This document shows, one piece after another, positions 52,865 to 60,141 of a stretch of DNA of 64,000 bases. Under the pieces are notes generated by a model that made no database searches, was not told where the DNA came from, and was given only the letters and a program-made list of their open reading frames with translations. The stretch comes from Verrucomicrobiota bacterium (lineage in GTDB: Bacteria > Verrucomicrobiota > Verrucomicrobiia > Opitutales > Opitutaceae), in NCBI GenBank assembly GCA_028293545.1, contig JAQGOP010000052.1, positions 1-64,000 of the forward strand. The letters run 5' to 3'. The first letter of the stretch is position 1, and the number at the start of each line of letters is the position of its first letter. The position numbers were made by a program, and so were the translations under genes.

Positions 52865-53716
52865 TTATGGACCCGATCCCCGCACCGTCGGGTGCGCCTG
52901 CAGCCGGAATTTGCGCGGGCTCACCCCAAACCGCCGGCGAAACAGCGCGTAGAAATGCGACAGGTTCGTCAGGCCGCAGTCCAAGGCGATGTCCATGATC
53001 GGCCGCGAGGTTTCACCGAGCTGGCGCGCGCTGTAGTCCATGCGCGCGGTGTTCACGATTTCGGTCGGAGTTTGTCCCAGCGAACTCACCGCCATGCGGG
53101 CGACGTGCGAGGGACTTCGTCCCGCCAGTTTTGCCAGGGCCAGGGTGCCGCCGGCAAACTGCTCGGGCCCGGTCATGCGACTGCGCGCGGCCTCGAGCCA
53201 CTCCGGCACGATCTTCGCCCCGCGCATGGGCTGGTGAAGCAGGCCCGGCAGCTCCATCAGGAATCCGTCGAGCACCACGCGCGGTCGACCCGCCGCCGAC
53301 AGGCGTTCCGCCCACTGCTCGAGCGCCGGATGGGCCCGCGCGTCGAGCGGCCACGCGCGATCCGCCGGCGCGTGGGCATAGGGGTCGCGCTCGCGCGGGA
53401 AATACCGTCGGCGCACCTCGGCCCAGCGGCGCGTCGGGAACGCAAGGTTCAGGATCCGCAGCGGGGCCGCATCCGAGCCCGTCACGTGATGGCGGTCCTC
53501 CGGCCGGATCAGGAACATCCGGCCAGCCTGCAGCGGCACGGTCCGGCCGTTGAGCAGGTGCTGGCCGGTCCCGCGCGCGATCCAAAATAATTCATGAAAA
53601 TCGTGATCGTGGTAATTCACCGCATTGCCCGAAGTCAGTTCCGTCTGGGCGAAGTGGTACGATTCCCCCGGTTTCACGAAATCGGCTAACTTGAAATGAA
53701 GGCACGACCGGGGCAT
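52865..53716 (-). CDS. AraC-family transcriptional regulator with cupin sensor domain
   Basis: A 283-residue regulator from ATG 53716. The N-terminal cupin region (VNYHDHDFHELFWIARGTGQ, GRMFLIRPEDRHHV) has His residues typical of metal- or sugar-sensing cupins. Two helix-turn-helix motifs follow (LAKLAGRSPSHVARMAVSSL and IMDIALDCGLTNLSHFYALF). It is divergent from a PhyH gene across a 72-base gap with an 11-bp direct repeat, so it probably controls that gene and itself. Confidence 0.92.
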   Translation of the reverse strand: MPRSCLHFKLADFVKPGESYHFAQTELTSGNAVNYHDHDFHELFWIARGTGQHLLNGRTVPLQAGRMFLIRPEDRHHVTGSDAAPLRILNLAFPTRRWAEVRRRYFPRERDPYAHAPADRAWPLDARAHPALEQWAERLSAAGRPRVVLDGFLMELPGLLHQPMRGAKIVPEWLEAARSRMTGPEQFAGGTLALAKLAGRSPSHVARMAVSSLGQTPTEIVNTARMDYSARQLGETSRPIMDIALDCGLTNLSHFYALFRRRFGVSPRKFRLQAHPTVRGSGP

Positions 53717-53723
53717 GACAGCA

Positions 53724-53786
53724 ATATAACACAATAAAACGCGCTTTTATGGCAAGATTTCCCGTCCGAACGATGATATAACACAA
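53724..53786. promoter_or_regulatory. candidate AraC operator: 11-bp direct repeat in divergent promoter
   Basis: ATATAACACAA occurs at 53724-53734 and again at 53776-53786. The starts are 52 bases apart, close to five helical turns, so both would face the same side of the DNA. The region is AT-rich against a GC-rich background. Two copies in direct orientation match how AraC-type proteins often bind. Confidence 0.55.
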
Positions 53787-53788
53787 GC

Positions 53789-54631
53789 ATGGTTGCCTCA
53801 TCCTCCGCCCCCACCGCCCCGACTTCCCACCCCCGCCTCACTCCCGCCGAAGTGGCGACGTATCGCCAGGAGGGTTACCACGTTTTTCGCCAGCCGGTGT
53901 TTCCGCCGGCGAAATTCGCGGGCCTCAGGAACTGTTTCGAAAACATCCTGGACAACCTCGAGTCGGACGTGCGTCCCGAGTCGATGGACGTCCCGCACTT
54001 CCAGCATCCCGAGCTTTTCCAATGGTTGTTTGCCGACGAGATCCTCGACCTGGTGGAACCGATCCTCGGGCCGGACATCGCGTTGTTTGCGAGCCACTTC
54101 ATCTGCAAGCCCCGCGGCAACGGCCAGCGAGTGCCGTGGCACGAGGATTCCACCTACTGGAAGACCATGATCACGCCGATGGAAGTCGTGACCGTGTGGC
54201 TGGCGATCGATCCCGCCACGACGGAGAACGGCTGCATGCGCATCATCCCGCGCACGCACAACACGGGGAAGATGGGTTTTTCGGATTACGAGGACCTCAC
54301 GGAGAAGGCGGTCTTCAGCAACGAGATCAAGGCCGCGCAGCGCGACATGACGAAGGTGATCCCGATCGAACTCGAAGCCAACCAATGCAGCCTCCACGAC
54401 GCGCGCCTGATCCACGGCAGCGAAGCCAACACCAGCACGAAGCGGCGCTGTGGCTACACGATGCGGTACATCAGCACGAAGGTGCGCGAGGACCACGAGA
54501 AGGTGGGCCAGTGGCACCATCTTTACCTCGCGCGCGGCAAGGACTATGCCGGCAACGTTTACGGCGATCCGTCTCGCGCCTACCCGGATCTTGCGCGCTT
54601 TCGGGCGAAGCACGGGAAGAGCGGACACTAG
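53789..54631 (+). CDS. phytanoyl-CoA dioxygenase family (PhyH) protein
   Basis: A 280-residue oxygenase-like protein. HxD is in RVPWHEDSTYWK and the distal His in LIHGSEANTSTKRRCGYTMR, with a likely cosubstrate Arg after it. WLAIDPATTENGCMRIIPRTH is typical of the family. It diverges from an AraC regulator and is the third PhyH-like gene here. The substrate is unknown. Confidence 0.88.
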   Translation: MVASSSAPTAPTSHPRLTPAEVATYRQEGYHVFRQPVFPPAKFAGLRNCFENILDNLESDVRPESMDVPHFQHPELFQWLFADEILDLVEPILGPDIALFASHFICKPRGNGQRVPWHEDSTYWKTMITPMEVVTVWLAIDPATTENGCMRIIPRTHNTGKMGFSDYEDLTEKAVFSNEIKAAQRDMTKVIPIELEANQCSLHDARLIHGSEANTSTKRRCGYTMRYISTKVREDHEKVGQWHHLYLARGKDYAGNVYGDPSRAYPDLARFRAKHGKSGH

Positions 54632-54633
54632 GG

Positions 54634-54666
54634 AATTGCGGATTTCAGATTGCGGATTGCGGATTT
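54634..54666 (+). repeat. GGATTGCGGATT arm (family D)
   Basis: GAATTGCGGATTTCAGATTG followed by CGGATTGCGGATTTG, directly after the PhyH stop codon. No inverse arm is seen close by. Confidence 0.72.
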
Positions 54667-54680
54667 GAAGACGGCAGCGC

Positions 54681-54777
54681 GGGTGGAACGTGTTGTCCCC
54701 AACGCGTTGAGCGGCTCCGTCCGCGTTTAAATGTAGACGGAGCCGAACAGCGCCTTGGGGACAAGTCGCTCCACCTC
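54681..54777. repeat. 100-nt palindromic element (family C), copy 1 of a tandem
   Basis: It begins GGGTGGAACGTGTTGTCCCC and ends TTGGGGACAAGTCGCTCCAC plus CT. The centre contains a second hairpin, GGCTCCGTC facing GACGGAGCC. The next copy begins about 40 bases later with an identical interior. Confidence 0.88.
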
Positions 54778-54818
54778 GCTCCTTCGTCGCCGATTCAGAA
54801 GAGCGCGGCGCCAGCCGC

Positions 54819-54914
54819 GGGTGGAACGCGTTGTCCCCAACGCGTTGAGCGGCTCCGTCCGCGTTTAAATGTAGACGGAGCCGAACAGCGCCTTGCGGAG
54901 AAGCCGCTCCACCT
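54819..54914. repeat. 100-nt palindromic element (family C), copy 2 of a tandem
   Basis: It begins GGGTGGAACGCGTTGTCCCC, shares the interior CGTCCGCGTTTAAATGTAGA with copy 1 and ends GCGGAGAAGCCGCTCCACCT. The interior identity suggests recent duplication or concerted change. Single-base differences lie in the outer stem. Confidence 0.88.
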
Positions 54915-54927
54915 CGGAGGAGCCCGC

Positions 54928-55842
54928 TTACGGCACGACGTCGAACCAGAACGGCACGAAGGTTTCGCGTCCGGCCAGTTTCACCTGCGCCCAGATCACG
55001 TAGGTGCCGGCGCGCGGGATTGTGATCTTGAAATTCAACTCCGGGTGCACCGCGTCCGGCGGCTTCGTGAGGTCCGTCTCCATCGGGTGAAGATGCGCGA
55101 AGCCGCTGCGCGCCGCGTCGAATGCGACGAGATGCGCATAGGCGCCCATGACGGGTTCCATTGGCACGGGGCCGCGACGACTGTCCTCGATCAGGAATTT
55201 CAAATCCGTCGGCTGGCCCGCGTGGATCGGCCGCGCGCCCGGCCGGAGTTCAAAATGAAAACCGCCCTGCTCCGTCGTCCATAACTTGGTGAGAAACGAA
55301 ACCGATGGACCGACTTCCCCGCGGCCGAGAACCGCGAGATCCGCGTTCGCGTAGAGGCTCCGGCCGGTCGCGACCGGCGTGAAGTCGGCGAAGACCCGAT
55401 ACTCGCCGCCCTGCTTCGGCGAAAAGGCGAAGGTCCATTCCCCCAGCGTTTTCGACGGTTCCGGATGCACGTGCTGATAGTCCTTGAGCGACGGATCGAC
55501 GATGAGCAGGTGCAGCAGGCGCGTGTGCGAAACCAGGAGATCGACCGGCGTGATCGCCTTCCCGCTGGCCGTGCGCAGCGCGAGCGTGCAACGCACTTCG
55601 CTGCCGACGGCTGCAGGCGCCTCGGTCCGGATCGTCATCGTGACCGGCGAGGCCACCGCCACCACGGGGATAAACTGCGGGTTCAACGGGTCGCAGAAAT
55701 CGATCGGGTTTTTCGCCGTCACGCGAAAATCCATGTGGCTCAAATTAGTCCCGGTCGGCAGCCACCGAAAAATCGCGAAGATCGCGATGGCCACCACGGT
55801 AATGATGAAGATCTGGCGGCGTTGCTTGGAGTCGAGAGACAT
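54928..55842 (-). CDS. membrane-anchored periplasmic protein with HVHP/HLHP motifs
   Basis: A 304-residue protein with one N-terminal helix (IFIITVVAIAIFAIFRWLP) and an outside region of two beta-rich halves. Each half has a His motif, DYQHVHPEPS in the first and GFAHLHPME in the second, and each ends in an Ig-like block (GEYRVFADFTPVATG, GTYVIWAQVKLAGRE). I do not recognise a named family. The paired His motifs and the next gene, a CusF-SCO copper chaperone, suggest periplasmic metal handling for the oxidase, which is inference. Confidence 0.7.
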   Translation of the reverse strand: MSLDSKQRRQIFIITVVAIAIFAIFRWLPTGTNLSHMDFRVTAKNPIDFCDPLNPQFIPVVAVASPVTMTIRTEAPAAVGSEVRCTLALRTASGKAITPVDLLVSHTRLLHLLIVDPSLKDYQHVHPEPSKTLGEWTFAFSPKQGGEYRVFADFTPVATGRSLYANADLAVLGRGEVGPSVSFLTKLWTTEQGGFHFELRPGARPIHAGQPTDLKFLIEDSRRGPVPMEPVMGAYAHLVAFDAARSGFAHLHPMETDLTKPPDAVHPELNFKITIPRAGTYVIWAQVKLAGRETFVPFWFDVVP

Positions 55843-55888
55843 GGAAAGGGGGAAACTCGAATTTCGGATTTCGGCCTTCGGATTTACC

Positions 55889-56782
55889 TCAGCGGTGCTT
55901 CATCTTCGCCACGAAATCCTGCGGCTCCCAGGCGGACCCATCGGCGCGGTGGATGATCCGGCCATTCGCGTCGATCAACAGGGTCGTGAGCGTGTGGGTC
56001 AGGAGGTTGTCCTTGAATTCCGCGAGCACGCCGAACTGCTTGAGCAGGTCCTTGATTGCGGAGTCGGGACCGGTCAGCAGCGAGAAATTCGCGGTGTCGA
56101 TCCCGCGGGTGACGGCGTAGTCCTTCAGCACGGCGGGCGTGTCGTACTCCGGGTCGAGTGTGATCGAGACCAGCTCGAGGTTGTCGACGCCGCCTTTGCG
56201 CGCGAGTTGCTGCGTGGCCATCATTTTCATCGTCGCGGCCGGGCACATCGTCGCGACCGGGCAGCGCGTGAAGATGAAATTCAGCATGACCTGCTTGCCG
56301 CGGAATCGTCCGCTCTGGGCGACGCGGCCTTCCTGGTCGTAGAGCGCAAAGCTCGGGATCGTTTCGCCGACCTCACGGTAGGCTCCGTTTCCCCGAATCA
56401 AGGTATCCTGCCTCAGCGCCGCCGCCTGGGCCGCGATCGCGCCGCTGCCCGCCTGGTCGTCGGGCCAGATCTTCTCGAGCCGCCAGTCGCCTTTTTCCAC
56501 CGGGATGGTTTCACCGCGAATGCGCTGGCCGGGCTGCGCGGCGGCGACGTCGCTCGCGGAAACGGCGAACTCCATCGTCATCGCCGGCATCAACCCCTTG
56601 ATCTCGTCGTGTTGCACCACCAGCACTTTGCGCGCGACGTCGGCGGAGATGACCTGGCCGGTGAGCGGGTACCTTTTTTCCTGCGGAGCAGCATTCGCGG
56701 CGGTCGCCGGCTCCGAACGGCGGCACCCGTTGGCGGCGAGCAGCGTGAGCGCGCCCGCGACGAAGAGCGCATAAGATTTCAT
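55889..56782 (-). CDS. CusF-SCO fusion copper chaperone lipoprotein
   Basis: A 297-residue protein with a lipobox (LTLLAANGC). A CusF-like copper-binding domain follows at about 38-105 (VQHDEIKGLMPAMTMEF: the His and both Met ligands remain, with Met where CusF has Trp). The SCO/SenC thioredoxin-fold domain at about 135-297 has FIFTRCPVATMCPAAT, where the two Cys are spaced CX5C rather than the usual CX3C, and a late His in LLTHTLTTLLID. It should load the CuA site of the oxidase encoded nearby. It is divergent from the heme A synthase gene. Confidence 0.87.
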   Translation of the reverse strand: MKSYALFVAGALTLLAANGCRRSEPATAANAAPQEKRYPLTGQVISADVARKVLVVQHDEIKGLMPAMTMEFAVSASDVAAAQPGQRIRGETIPVEKGDWRLEKIWPDDQAGSGAIAAQAAALRQDTLIRGNGAYREVGETIPSFALYDQEGRVAQSGRFRGKQVMLNFIFTRCPVATMCPAATMKMMATQQLARKGGVDNLELVSITLDPEYDTPAVLKDYAVTRGIDTANFSLLTGPDSAIKDLLKQFGVLAEFKDNLLTHTLTTLLIDANGRIIHRADGSAWEPQDFVAKMKHR

Positions 56783-56868
56783 GACACTACGGATTCGCCG
56801 CAGGATAAAATTGTCAAAGGGTTTGCGGACGAACGCAGAGCACCTTCTGCTCGCGAGTCCTGCTGCTC

Positions 56869-57852
56869 ATGGCCTCCTCCGTCTCCGCCGGTCGCACTCC
56901 GGTCCACAAGCCCGCCCTCGCGTTGTTCGCCGGGATCGGCACGGCGTGGGTGTTCGTGCTGGTGATGCTGGGCGCGTTCACCACGAGCATCGGCGCCGGG
57001 ATGGTGTTTGCCGACTGGCCGCTTTCGAACGGCTCGATCAATCCCAGCGGCTGGCTGACCGACATCGCGAAATTCGCGGAGCACTCCCATCGCCTGAGCG
57101 CGGGGTTGATGAGCACGATCACGATCATTCTCGCGGTCTGGCTGTGGATGACCGAATCGCGCGGCTGGCTGCGGAAGCTCGCGGTCTTCGCCGTCGCGCT
57201 CGTGCTGGTCCAGGCGGTGGTCGGAGGGCTGCGCGTGCTGCTCGACCACCAGCATGTGGAAATGGTGGACACCAGCGTAGGCCGGCTTTTCGCGATGCTG
57301 CACGCGGTCCTGGCGCAGCTGTTCATCTGCACGCTCCTGGCCGTGGCCGTGGGGTGCTCGAAACGCTGGATCGCGGGAAACCCGACCCCGATCAGCTGCG
57401 AAGTGCGCCGGGCGGGCGCCATCTGCTGTTTGCTCCTTTTCATCCAACTCGCGATCGCCGCGATCATGCGGCACAGCTTCGCGGGCCTCGCGATCCCGAC
57501 GTTTCCCGCGTCCAATTTCCACGGCGGCCTGCTGCCGGTGAACTGGAATTTTCGCGTCGGCATTCATTTCGCCCATCGCGTGATGGCCGTCGTGCTCCTC
57601 TTCGCGCTGCCGTGGTTCGTGATCAAGCTGCGCAGCAACGCCGGGACATCGCGCGCGATGCGGCTCGGCGGGCTTGGGCTGATGCTGCTGCTTGCCACGC
57701 AGATTTTCCTCGGCGCGCAGATCATCTGGTCCTACCGCAATCCCTACGTGACGACCGGCCACGTGCTCGTCGGCGCACTCACCTTGGCGACGACGTTCTG
57801 GCTGGCCTGGCTGGCGCACCGCGACGTCGTCGAAGGAAAAACCGCCCGATGA
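56869..57852 (+). CDS. ctaA: heme A synthase (COX15/CtaA)
   Basis: A 327-residue membrane protein with eight helices in two four-helix halves. The heme-binding His residues are in FAEHSHRLSAG and MLHAVLAQL in the first half and HFAHRVMAV and TTGHVLVGAL in the second. It oxidises heme O to heme A for the aa3-type oxidase. Its stop overlaps the next gene's start by ATGA, so ctaA, ctaB and the DUF420 gene form one translation-coupled unit. Confidence 0.93.
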   Translation: MASSVSAGRTPVHKPALALFAGIGTAWVFVLVMLGAFTTSIGAGMVFADWPLSNGSINPSGWLTDIAKFAEHSHRLSAGLMSTITIILAVWLWMTESRGWLRKLAVFAVALVLVQAVVGGLRVLLDHQHVEMVDTSVGRLFAMLHAVLAQLFICTLLAVAVGCSKRWIAGNPTPISCEVRRAGAICCLLLFIQLAIAAIMRHSFAGLAIPTFPASNFHGGLLPVNWNFRVGIHFAHRVMAVVLLFALPWFVIKLRSNAGTSRAMRLGGLGLMLLLATQIFLGAQIIWSYRNPYVTTGHVLVGALTLATTFWLAWLAHRDVVEGKTAR

Positions 57853-58739
57853 ACCCGGCCGATGCCGCCGCGCCCGCAAAATTCGGCGATTACCTCGAGC
57901 TGACGAAGCCGAGGCTGAGCCTGCTGTCGGTGTTGACGGCGTTGGTCGGGTATTATGCGGCGCGCCCGGCGCCCGATGGCTGGCGCCTGGTTTTCCTGCT
58001 CATCGGCACGTCGCTCGCCGCCGGTGGCGTGGCGTCGCTCAACCAATGGATGGAGCGCGACACGGATGCGCGGATGAAGCGCACCGCGGACCGTCCGATT
58101 CCTTCCGGGAAAGTCCCCGACGGTTCGGCGTTCGTGCTGGGACTCCTGATGTGCATCGCGGCGCTGTTCCTGTTGTTCGCGAAAGTGAATCCGCTCGCGG
58201 CGCTGTTCACGCTCCTGACGATCGTGTCGTACCTGTGCTGGTACACGCCCGCCAAACGCTGGTCGCGGTGGTCGACCGAAATCGGCGCGATCGCGGGTGC
58301 ATTCCCGCCGTTGATCGGATGGGCGGCCGGCGAAGGGCGGGTGACGACGCTCGGCTGGATCCTCTTCGGCATTCTTTTTTTCTGGCAGATCCCGCATTTC
58401 ATGGCGGTCGCGTGGACGCATCGCCGCGACTATACGAACGTGGCGTTCCCGATGCTTCCGGTGCGCGATGAATCCGGCGCGTGGGTCGCAGGCTGGTCGT
58501 TCGCCAACACGGTTTTTCTAGTCGGGGCCAGCCTGCTGCCCAGTTTCCTGGGACTCGCGACGCCGTATTACGCTTTCGCGGCGGCGGTGGCCGGGCTGTG
58601 GTTCCTGTGGCGCGCGGGGAATTTCCTGAAGCCCGCGACGCGCGATGCGGCGGCGCGAAAACTTTTCCTGACCTCGATCGCCTACCTGCCCATCCTGCTG
58701 GGCGCGCTCGTGGCTGACCGCCTGATTTTCAAACCATGA
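57849..58739 (+). CDS. ctaB: protoheme IX farnesyltransferase (heme O synthase)
   Basis: A 296-residue UbiA-family prenyltransferase with about nine helices. The first Asp-rich motif is NQWMERDTDARMKRTADRP. The second conserved loop is AWTHRRDYTNVAFPMLPV. It converts heme B to heme O, the substrate of CtaA. It is ATGA-coupled to ctaA upstream and to the DUF420 gene downstream. Confidence 0.95.
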   Translation: MNPADAAAPAKFGDYLELTKPRLSLLSVLTALVGYYAARPAPDGWRLVFLLIGTSLAAGGVASLNQWMERDTDARMKRTADRPIPSGKVPDGSAFVLGLLMCIAALFLLFAKVNPLAALFTLLTIVSYLCWYTPAKRWSRWSTEIGAIAGAFPPLIGWAAGEGRVTTLGWILFGILFFWQIPHFMAVAWTHRRDYTNVAFPMLPVRDESGAWVAGWSFANTVFLVGASLLPSFLGLATPYYAFAAAVAGLWFLWRAGNFLKPATRDAAARKLFLTSIAYLPILLGALVADRLIFKP

Positions 58740-59167
58740 CCATTCGCGACATTCCCGCGCTCAATGCCTCGCTCAATGGGCTGGCGACGATCCTGATTTC
58801 AATCGGGTTCATCCTGATCAAGAATGGCCGCATCCAGGCCCATCGTCGCGTGATGACGTCGGCGATGGTGGTGTCGGCCCTATTCTTGGTCGGCTACTTG
58901 ACCTATCATTATCAAACGCAGGGCCGGCCGACCAAATTCGGGGGAAGCGGTGCGATCCGCACGGTTTACTTCACGATCCTCTGGACGCACATTCCACTCG
59001 CTGCGCTGGTTGCCTACATTGTCCCCCGCACTTTCCTCCTCGCCATAACCGGGCAGTTCGAACGGCACAAAGCGTGGGCGAAATGGACGTTTCCCATCTG
59101 GTATTACGTCTCGGTGACCGGGGTGCTGGTATATTTCTTTCTCTATCAGTGGTGGCCGGCGAAGTAA
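58736..59167 (+). CDS. DUF420 membrane protein of the oxidase assembly cluster
   Basis: A 143-residue protein with four predicted helices. The conserved pieces are IKNGRIQAHRRVMTSAMVVS, ALFLVGYLTYH, IRTVYFTILWTHIPLAAL, and FERHKAWAKWTFPIWYYVSVTGVLVY. DUF420/CtaM-like proteins are linked to assembly of aa3/caa3 oxidases. It is ATGA-coupled to ctaB. Confidence 0.88.
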   Translation: MTIRDIPALNASLNGLATILISIGFILIKNGRIQAHRRVMTSAMVVSALFLVGYLTYHYQTQGRPTKFGGSGAIRTVYFTILWTHIPLAALVAYIVPRTFLLAITGQFERHKAWAKWTFPIWYYVSVTGVLVYFFLYQWWPAK

Positions 59168-59192
59168 AATTTCGAACCGCCCGCGCCGGGCC

Positions 59193-59336
59193 GTTTTAAC
59201 CACGAAGGGCCACGAATTCGGGCTCGAGCCCCGGAGTAGCGTGCAAATCGGCCAGATTCGGTCAGCGCTACCCTGGTCCGTTGGAATCCGCGAAAGCCGT
59301 CTGGAGTCAGATTCGCGTCCATTCGTGGTTAAACAG
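59193..59336. repeat. family B inverted repeat pair, GTGGTTAA variant
   Basis: The left arm is GTTTTAACCACGAAGGGCCA followed by CGAATTCG. The right arm is GATTCGCGTCCATTCGTGGT followed by TAAAC. It lies between the convergent DUF420 and azurin-like genes. Confidence 0.8.
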
Positions 59337-59357
59337 TCTTCAGGGTTCGCTGGGCAC

Positions 59358-59390
59358 AAAAAAGCCGGGCTTGGGGCCCGGCGTTTTTTA
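59358..59390. terminator. bidirectional rho-independent terminator
   Basis: AAAAAAGCCGGGCTTGGGGC followed by CCGGCGTTTTTT forms a GC-rich stem with A and T runs on both sides. It sits between the convergent DUF420 and azurin-like genes and can end both transcripts. Confidence 0.9.
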
Positions 59391-59409
59391 GGTGCGTTGG
59401 AGGCGCGCC

Positions 59410-59913
59410 TTACTTGACGACAAGTACGCCTTTCATGCCCACGGCAAAATGCGCCGGGAAGCTGCAGAGGAACGTGTACTCGCCGGGAGTCGTGGGCGCC
59501 TTGAACGTGACTTCGCCGGACTTGCGGGGCCCGAGCAGCGGAATGTGCTCAATGACCTGGTTGGCGAGCGCCGGCGGGAAATATTCATTTTCCTTCGCGG
59601 TGCTGGCGGCCTTGTCGAAGGCCTCGGCGTCGACGCCGGCCTTGAGGAGAATCCAGTTGTGACCCATGACTTCCTTCGGCTGCGCGCCGGTGTTGGTCAG
59701 CACGACGGTGATCTGCTCGCCGGCCGCGGCGTCGATGCGGGTCACGTTATACTTCATGTTGTCGCCCGCGGTGATTTCGATGGTGCGCGGACCGGAAGAA
59801 GCCGGCGCCGCCGCAGGCGTGGCGGCGGTCGTGGCCGGGGCCGGGTCTTTTTGGCCGCAGCCGGCGCAGATGAGGGCGACCAGCGCGGAGGAGATCAGGA
59901 GTCGAGTTTTCAT
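59410..59913 (-). CDS. azurin/plastocyanin-like cupredoxin lipoprotein
   Basis: A 167-residue protein from ATG 59913 with a lipobox (ALICAGC) and an Ala/Pro-rich linker. The cupredoxin domain has the first copper His in KEVMGHNWIL and the C-terminal Cys, His and Met ligands in FLCSFPAHFAVGMKG, the azurin arrangement. It probably donates electrons to the cytochrome c oxidase next door. The upstream extension of the open frame was rejected because the signal peptide begins at this ATG. Confidence 0.92.
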   Translation of the reverse strand: MKTRLLISSALVALICAGCGQKDPAPATTAATPAAAPASSGPRTIEITAGDNMKYNVTRIDAAAGEQITVVLTNTGAQPKEVMGHNWILLKAGVDAEAFDKAASTAKENEYFPPALANQVIEHIPLLGPRKSGEVTFKAPTTPGEYTFLCSFPAHFAVGMKGVLVVK

Positions 59914-60141
59914 GGGATGAAAAATATCCGCGCAGCGGCGTGGGGACGCAACCGCCAACCGAAAAAAGGGCTCGCGACTAATGTCCGCTCGCAGCAGCGA
60001 TAATAGCACTCGGCGAAAAAAATTTCGTGACGGTAATTTCCTGAAAGTTCGCGGAGGAATAGGGCTTGAAATGCCCGGGGGTTCGCGGACTCTTTTGCCG
60101 CTGGCATTCTTTTGCCGACCTTCCATTTCCACGACTGCATC

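Noticed and set aside
56791-56817. Promoter with TTGACA for the CusF-SCO gene
   Set aside because: The -35 box is good, but no acceptable -10 hexamer lies at 16-18 bases, so I did not list it.
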